Assembly (NCBI GenBank): GCA_036488085.1
Contig: DASXHZ010000109.1
Coordinates: forward strand, 1 to 28,026
DNA from: DASXHZ01 sp036488085
GTDB lineage: Bacteria; Acidobacteriota; Thermoanaerobaculia; Gp7-AA8
Reading direction: 5' to 3'
DNA: 28,026 nucleotides
Shown: piece after piece, positions 24,325 to 28,026 of the stretch
Layout of the letters: each line of letters starts with the position of its first letter
Position numbering within the stretch: position 1 is the first letter of the stretch
Translations under genes and position numbers: made by a program
The notes under the pieces: generated by a model
Databases searched by the model: none
What the model was told of the DNA's origin: nothing
What the model saw: only the letters and a program-made list of their open reading frames with translations

Positions 24325-24654
24325 ATGATCGCGCCCACACAGTTCGACCCCCGCTCCTGGCACTGGGACCTGCTCGCCGCCTTCGGCTTCATCGCGCAGG
24401 CGCTCTTCGCGGCGCGTTTCATCATCCAGTGGATCGCGTCGGAGCGCCGGCGGATGTCGCACGTGCCGGTCGGCTTCTGGTGGCTCTCGCTCTCCGGCGG
24501 AATCCTGATGACGATCTACGGCGTTCTTCGGCGTGATCCGGTCATCGTGTTCGGACAGGCGCCCGGCCTCGTCGTCTACGCCCGAAATCTGATGCTGATC
24601 CATCGCCATGCTGAACGTTCCCCAGCGCAAACAGCTCCTGACCCTCGCACGTGA
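24325..24654 (+). CDS. LAB_N (lipid A biosynthesis N-terminal) domain membrane protein
   Basis: This is a 109-residue protein carrying a stand-alone LAB_N domain. The family signature is clear: FIAQALFAARFIIQWIASER, then SHVPVGFWWLSLSGG, then RRDPVIVFGQAPG and the closing YARNLMLI. Three predicted membrane helices span about residues 15-35, 48-66 and 72-92. In other bacteria the domain occurs alone or fused to lipid A disaccharide synthase, and often near GT2/ArnT-type genes, as here. A role in moving or presenting lipid-linked sugars is a reasonable guess. ATG 24325 is the only start available, because an in-frame TGA lies 9 nt upstream. It has no ribosome-binding site and lies 4 nt from a palindromic repeat. 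Its last 47 nt, coding only the unconserved tail, overlap the AMMECR1 gene. Confidence 0.88.
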   Translation: MIAPTQFDPRSWHWDLLAAFGFIAQALFAARFIIQWIASERRRMSHVPVGFWWLSLSGGILMTIYGVLRRDPVIVFGQAPGLVVYARNLMLIHRHAERSPAQTAPDPRT

Positions 24655-25174
24655 GTCGATCGCGGCGGTCTTTGCCGGCAAACGGCCCGAGCTGGCCGCG
24701 GAGCGCTTCGACGCCGACCTTCGCCGTCCTTCCGGCGCATTCGTCACGCTGACCGAAAACGAGGAGTTGCGCGGCTGCATCGGCTCGATCGAGCCGGTGG
24801 CGCCGCTGTACCAGGCGGTTTCGCAGAGCGCGATCAACGCCGCGTTCCGCGACCCGCGCTTCGAGTCACTCCGGAGCGACGAGCTGCCCGCCATCCACGT
24901 CGAGATCTCGGTCATGGGACCGATCGAACGGGTTACCGACATCAACGACATCGAGGTCGGCCGCGACGGGTTGATCATCCGGCGAGGCGGGAATGTCGGC
25001 CTGCTTCTCCCGCAGGTCGCTACCGAGTACGGATGGGACCGCGAGACGTTCCTCGAGCAGACGTGTCACAAGGCCGGATTGCCCCGAAACGCATGGCGGG
25101 AAGCGGGCACGACCATCGAAAAGTTTTCCGCGGAAGTCTTTGGTGAGAAAGAGCTTATAGACGTAGCAGGCTGA
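24608..25174 (+). CDS. AMMECR1-domain protein
   Basis: This 188-residue protein is a stand-alone AMMECR1 domain. The invariant LRGCIG motif is at about residue 54 (ELRGCIGSIEP). Other family landmarks are SAINAAFRDPRF, VEISVMGPIERV, GLIIRRGGNVGLLLPQVA and WDRETFLEQTCHKAGLP. The fold is conserved across bacteria, archaea and eukaryotes, but its biochemical function is not established; in bacteria it often sits next to MEMO-family or radical SAM genes, which are absent here. It starts at ATG 24608 within the LAB_N gene. The length is typical for a single-domain member. Confidence 0.93.
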   Translation: MLNVPQRKQLLTLARESIAAVFAGKRPELAAERFDADLRRPSGAFVTLTENEELRGCIGSIEPVAPLYQAVSQSAINAAFRDPRFESLRSDELPAIHVEISVMGPIERVTDINDIEVGRDGLIIRRGGNVGLLLPQVATEYGWDRETFLEQTCHKAGLPRNAWREAGTTIEKFSAEVFGEKELIDVAG

Positions 25175-25185
25175 GCGCGCAATAA

Positions 25186-25234
25186 CCCTCCTCCTCCTCC
25201 CGTTTTCAGCGACGTTACTACTTATTCGGAGGAG
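25186..25234 (+). promoter_or_regulatory. possible ribosome-binding-site sequestering leader of the transglycosylase gene
   Basis: The pyrimidine run CCCTCCTCCTCCTCCC (25186-25201) is complementary to GGAGGAG at 25228-25234, the evident ribosome-binding site for GTG 25245. Pairing would form a stem of 7 or more bp with a loop of about 30 nt, in several registers, and would mask the site. This is seen in sequence only. The rest of the 70-bp gap (25175-25244) holds no other clear element. Confidence 0.35.
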
Positions 25235-25244
25235 ACTACCCCTG

Positions 25245-26144
25245 GTGAAAAGCGCTCTCACGACTCGTGTCGCCCGTGCCCGCAAACGCGCCGACAACAG
25301 CCGCACGTACCGCCTCCTCGGCGCCCGCGGTGCGGCGGCGTTGCTCATGGGGGCGGCGCTCTCGGTGGGTGGGCTTACGGAGGCGCTCGAAGGCGCTCAC
25401 TTCGTGGTCGAGAAGGACCTCGACTCCGTCCGGGTCGTCCAGCAGCAGGGGAAGAGTGCAACCGTGGTGGCCGACGTCCACGACGGCTTCGCCGCCAACT
25501 CGATCTTCAAGCTCTCGCGCGTGCTGCCGGCTTCGCTCGTCTCGCAGCGTATCGCGCTGTTCGATGACGCGTGGCTGCCGAAGACCGCGACCGACGGCGT
25601 GAATTCGCTCACCGCGCCGCACGTGAAGCACGACGTTTTCCACGAGGAGATGGCGCGGATCAATGACGCCATCCGCGGCCAGTTCTTCGCGAATGCGATG
25701 CCCTACGGCGACCTCATTCACGACAAAGCGATCAAGTACGACGTCGATCCGGCGCTCGTGGCGGCCGTCATCGAGCAGGAGTCGAAGTTCCACCGCACCG
25801 CCCATTCGTCCGTCGGCGCGCGCGGGCTCATGCAGCTCATGCCGCGTACCGGCCGCTGGCTCGGCGCGCGCAACCTCTACGATCCGGAGCAGAACGTCGA
25901 CGCCGGCGTGAAGTACATCAAGTACCTCCAGCACCGCTTCGACGGCAACGTGAAGAAGACCATCGCCGCCTACAACGCGGGCGAAGGCAACGTGAAGCGC
26001 TACAACGGCATCCCCCCGTTTCGCGAGACCCAGACGTACGTGAAGCGGGTCATGAGCAACTACGCGAAGCGGAATGAGGAGCTGCGTGACTTCTCGGCCG
26101 ACCATGCCGCGGTGGCGGACGGCGGCGTCAGAACTCTCAGATAA
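25245..26144 (+). CDS. lytic transglycosylase (SLT domain)
   Basis: This 299-residue protein has a basic N-terminus and one hydrophobic segment (about 25-45, RGAAALLMGAALSVGGL), acting as a long signal or membrane anchor. A poorly conserved region follows, then a soluble lytic transglycosylase domain at about 155-285. The catalytic Glu is Glu179 in IEQESKFH. Other family motifs are ARGLMQLMPRT, LYDPEQNVDAGVKYIKYL and AAYNAGEGNV, plus a PPFRETQTYVKRV end. It cleaves peptidoglycan glycan strands with formation of 1,6-anhydromuramic acid. GTG 25245 has a GGAGGAG site 10 nt upstream, which may be sequestered by an upstream pyrimidine run. It is followed by a LysM protein gene on the same strand. 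Confidence 0.95.
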   Translation: MKSALTTRVARARKRADNSRTYRLLGARGAAALLMGAALSVGGLTEALEGAHFVVEKDLDSVRVVQQQGKSATVVADVHDGFAANSIFKLSRVLPASLVSQRIALFDDAWLPKTATDGVNSLTAPHVKHDVFHEEMARINDAIRGQFFANAMPYGDLIHDKAIKYDVDPALVAAVIEQESKFHRTAHSSVGARGLMQLMPRTGRWLGARNLYDPEQNVDAGVKYIKYLQHRFDGNVKKTIAAYNAGEGNVKRYNGIPPFRETQTYVKRVMSNYAKRNEELRDFSADHAAVADGGVRTLR

Positions 26145-26156
26145 TAGCGGGAGCCT

Positions 26157-26186
26157 TTGACTAACTGTCTCGATTTGCGCTACTTT
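26157..26186 (+). promoter_or_regulatory. sigma70-like promoter for the LysM gene
   Basis: TTGACT (26157-26162) and TACTTT (26181-26186) are separated by 18 nt and resemble -35 and -10 boxes. They lie in the 79-bp gap before the LysM gene, with transcription expected about 30 nt before its start codon. Confidence 0.4.
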
Positions 26187-26223
26187 TCCCCTACTACTGG
26201 CCTGAGAAACCTGGGAGGGGATA

Positions 26224-27378
26224 ATGAGTGTGCGTCGGGTGGCTCCCGTTCTCCTGTTGGTCGCTGCGCTGCCGCTGTTCGGCGCGAAGGCGAAGCATTC
26301 GTCGCGTCCGCCGACTGACCTGCACCGCGTAGGCGATCACTGGACGGCCTACAACCCTCCCGATCCCACCACTTACGCCCCGGCCGCCAAGACGTACGTC
26401 GTCAAGTCAGGCGACACGCTCTGGGCCCTGGCGAAGCAGTTCTACGGCAACGCGTATCTCTGGCCGCAGCTCTGGGAGTCGAACACCTGGATCACCGACG
26501 CACACTGGATCTATCCCGGCGACACGCTCCTCGTGGAAGGGGAGGCGAGCAACAAGACGGCCGACACCCAGAGCACCACCACCCTCAGCGGCGGCACGAC
26601 CGGCGACCAGTCGAATAGCAACAAGCCGCTCCCGACCGTCAACGTCGCCACGTCATCTGCCCCACCGACGGCGCTGGGCGCCGAGGCGGATCTGTACTGC
26701 TGGGGATACCTGGGGTCGGCGAATGAGCCGATGCCGAACGAGATCGAAGGCTTCGAGGACGTCGAGATGCTCTATCAACAGGGCGTCGTCGAGCAGTCGA
26801 TGAGCGTTCGCGACGGCGACATCGTCTTCATCAAGGGCGGGAGCGCGACCGGCCTCGTCGCGGGAGAGACGTACCTTCTCGTCCGGCCGGGCGATCTCGT
26901 CACGCACCCGGTCAAGAACACCACACTGGGACGCCATTACGACTTCGTCGGCCAGGTCCGCGTCCTCTGCACCGACGCGAATCGCGCCACGGCCATCGTG
27001 ACGCAGGCATGCCAGGAGATCTACATCGGAACGAGGCTGAAGCCGCTTCCGCAGCTCCCGATCCCAATCGCGCGCGTTCCAGACTTGCCGACAGTCTGCG
27101 ACAGTCCGTCGAGGCAGCGAAACGGCTACATCGTCAACTCGAAAGGGTGGGAGGACGGCCTCGGCGTGAGCGATCTGGTCGAGATCGACCTCGGGCGTGA
27201 CGACTCGGTGCAGCCGGGCGATGTCCTCACCGTCTATCGCGATAGCCCGGTTGCCGGCCAGCCGCGGCAGGTTCTCGGCGAGATCGGTGTTCTCACCACT
27301 GAGGGCCACACCGCGACGGCGCGCGTCGTCGCGATGCGGCTGACGATGACAGTTGGCGACAAGATCGAAATGCGATAA
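26224..27378 (+). CDS. secreted LysM-domain protein
   Basis: This 384-residue protein has a signal peptide (MSVRRVAPVLLLVAALPLFGAKA, cut near 21-23). A LysM domain at about 56-104 (TYVVKSGDTLWALAKQFYGN ... IYPGDTLLV) carries a WPQLWESN insertion typical of LysM proteins in several Gram-negative groups. A Thr/Ser-rich linker (110-145) precedes a C-terminal region of about 230 residues that I cannot name. It has beta-type segments, a GLVAGETYLLVRPGD motif and a later EIDLGRDDSVQPGDVLTVYR motif, plus scattered cysteines (near 158, 242, 255 and 284). LysM binds peptidoglycan GlcNAc. A GGAGGGG ribosome-binding site directly precedes ATG 26224. The neighbouring transglycosylase suggests a role in cell-wall remodelling. 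No known catalytic domain is seen. Confidence 0.9.
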   Translation: MSVRRVAPVLLLVAALPLFGAKAKHSSRPPTDLHRVGDHWTAYNPPDPTTYAPAAKTYVVKSGDTLWALAKQFYGNAYLWPQLWESNTWITDAHWIYPGDTLLVEGEASNKTADTQSTTTLSGGTTGDQSNSNKPLPTVNVATSSAPPTALGAEADLYCWGYLGSANEPMPNEIEGFEDVEMLYQQGVVEQSMSVRDGDIVFIKGGSATGLVAGETYLLVRPGDLVTHPVKNTTLGRHYDFVGQVRVLCTDANRATAIVTQACQEIYIGTRLKPLPQLPIPIARVPDLPTVCDSPSRQRNGYIVNSKGWEDGLGVSDLVEIDLGRDDSVQPGDVLTVYRDSPVAGQPRQVLGEIGVLTTEGHTATARVVAMRLTMTVGDKIEMR

Positions 27379-27406
27379 GGTTCGCCGTCGCGCCGGCAGC
27401 AAACCG

Positions 27407-27482
27407 GGGTCCATAGCTCAGCGGTTAGAGCTACCGGCTCATAACCGGCAGGTCCCAGGTTCGAATCCTGGTGGACCCACCA
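27407..27482 (+). tRNA. tRNA with CAU anticodon (elongator Met or Ile2)
   Basis: This 76-nt cloverleaf has acceptor GGGTCCA/TGGACCC, D-stem GCTC/GAGC, anticodon loop CTCATAA with anticodon CAT, T-stem CCAGG/CCTGG with TTCGAAT loop, and an encoded CCA end. The top anticodon-stem pair (A-C) is mismatched. The paired G1-C72 argues against an initiator tRNA. Elongator Met and lysidine-modified Ile2 share this loop, and I cannot separate them by eye. Confidence 0.93.
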
Positions 27483-27536
27483 GAACAAAACGATGAATCG
27501 ACTCTGTCCCACGAAATCGAAACAATCGATCCGCAC

Positions 27537-27565
27537 AGGCGTTCCGTTCGAGGAACGCCTTTTTT
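27537..27565 (+). terminator. intrinsic terminator after the tRNA
   Basis: GGCGTTCC (27538-27545), loop GTTCGA and GGAACGCC (27552-27559) form a perfect 8-bp stem, extended by an A-T pair at 27537/27560. Six T residues (27560-27565) follow directly. This is a textbook Rho-independent terminator and the clearest one in the window. Confidence 0.92.
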
Positions 27566-27593
27566 GTGTTCGGACGGCTCACTGGAGGCTCTG

Positions 27594-28026
27594 TTGAACA
27601 ATGAGGTGGAGAAGTTGTGGGAGCTGCAGCAGGTGCTCACGCAACTCGGCGAACGCGAGAAACAACTGAACACCAAACCCGAGTCGTTCGCCGCCGTCGA
27701 CGATGAGTACCAGTCGGCCAGCCAGGAGATGGAGCGCCTCGAGACGCAACTCGAGTCGATCGCGAAAGAGCGCCGCCGCGTCGACGGCGAGCTCTCCGAC
27801 CAGCAGGAGCTCCTCAAGAAGTACCAGGGGCAGCTCATGCTCGTGAAGAACCAGCAGCAGTACGCCGCCGCCTGGAAAGAGATCGACGCCTCGCGCAAGC
27901 ACGTCAAGGAGCTCGAAGACTCAGTGCTGAAGTCGATGAACGATAGTGAAGGCGTGCAGGCACAGCTCGACGAACGGCGCACGAACTTCGATCCGCTGAA
28001 GGAGCTTCACGGCGAGGAACATGCCG
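27594..28026 (+). CDS. DUF164/zinc-ribbon coiled-coil protein, 5' part
   Basis: The frame is open from TTG 27594 to the end of the window, so 144 residues are visible. A GGAGG ribosome-binding site at 27584-27588 selects the TTG; a GTG at 27606 is an alternative. The protein is a long helical coiled coil (VEKLWELQQVLTQLGEREKQ, then EMERLETQLESIAKERRRVD). It contains the segment LVKNQQQYAAAWKEIDASRK, which matches the VKN-x-x-EY-x-A-x-x-E-I-E signature of DUF164 (C4-type zinc ribbon) proteins. In that family a C-terminal zinc ribbon follows, here beyond the window. The family is implicated in nucleic-acid binding, but its role is not settled. The tRNA terminator just upstream insulates the gene. 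Confidence 0.75.
   Translation, partial: MNNEVEKLWELQQVLTQLGEREKQLNTKPESFAAVDDEYQSASQEMERLETQLESIAKERRRVDGELSDQQELLKKYQGQLMLVKNQQQYAAAWKEIDASRKHVKELEDSVLKSMNDSEGVQAQLDERRTNFDPLKELHGEEHA

Noticed and set aside
27407..27482. Initiator tRNA-fMet
   Set aside because: The first acceptor pair is G-C rather than the unpaired C1-A72 type of bacterial initiators, and the GGG/CCC anticodon-stem pairs are absent.
27431..27982. 183-codon - strand open frame over the tRNA and terminator
   Set aside because: It runs through a tRNA gene and an intrinsic terminator and opposite a coiled-coil gene with a good ribosome-binding site.

Overview
The window is GC-rich and densely coded, with no gene-free stretch over about 210 bp. 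It looks like chromosome from a Gram-negative bacterium. A lipid A biosynthesis N-terminal (LAB_N) domain protein, a TonB-type C-terminal domain and several secreted proteins support a diderm envelope. A PknB-type kinase with C-terminal TPRs, a VWFA protein, DUF11-repeat proteins and many GTG/TTG starts with 4-nt ATGA/GTGA/TTGA overlaps fit Acidobacteriota or a neighbouring phylum. That placement is inference; the window holds no rRNA or other phylogenetic marker except smc.

Layout. 1-1916 (+): 3' part of an ArnT/PMT-like GT39 glycosyltransferase, disrupted in frame by a palindromic heptamer repeat, overlapping a PAP2 phosphatase. 1917-2126: AT-rich promoter region with repeated GAGTAY/RTACTC motifs. 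2127-2606 (+): small charged protein of unknown function. 2609-5726 (-): a seven-domain DUF11 secreted protein and a collapsed paralogue. 5755-7902 (+): membrane GAF histidine kinase. 7998-8591 (+): small membrane YARHG-domain protein between inverted copies of a hairpin repeat. 8667-12188 (-): smc, with a parS-like site just upstream. 12326-13246 (+): serine hydrolase. 13235-13435 (-): small two-helix membrane protein.

13516-18895 (-) is a six-gene operon with every junction overlapping. In transcription order it encodes a secreted VWFA protein, a secreted TPR protein, a secreted propeller-like protein, a zinc ribbon-TM-TonB_C protein, a zinc ribbon-TM-Pro/Gln protein and a TM-TPR protein. 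A transmembrane Ser/Thr kinase with TPRs (18930-20582, +) diverges from it across 34 bp. Together they resemble an uncharacterised envelope signalling or assembly module, which is the best candidate here for an undescribed system. The kinase is followed by a coupled run of M20 peptidase, thiolase, TatD nuclease and GT2 (20595-24239), then LAB_N and AMMECR1 (24325-25174). Next come a lytic transglycosylase and a LysM protein (25245-27378), a CAU-anticodon tRNA with a strong intrinsic terminator, and the start of a DUF164-type coiled-coil/zinc-ribbon protein that runs off the window.

Working together: GT39, PAP2, GT2 and LAB_N can be read as parts of polyprenyl-phosphate-linked sugar transfer to the outer envelope. 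The transglycosylase and LysM protein act on or bind peptidoglycan. smc with its nearby parS-like site belongs to chromosome segregation. Two families of short palindromic elements (heptamer arrays at 31-90 and 24242-24320; a GGCCGGCT-YTYAGCCGG hairpin at 7885, 8631 and 13460) are scattered through the window and affect gene ends or starts.
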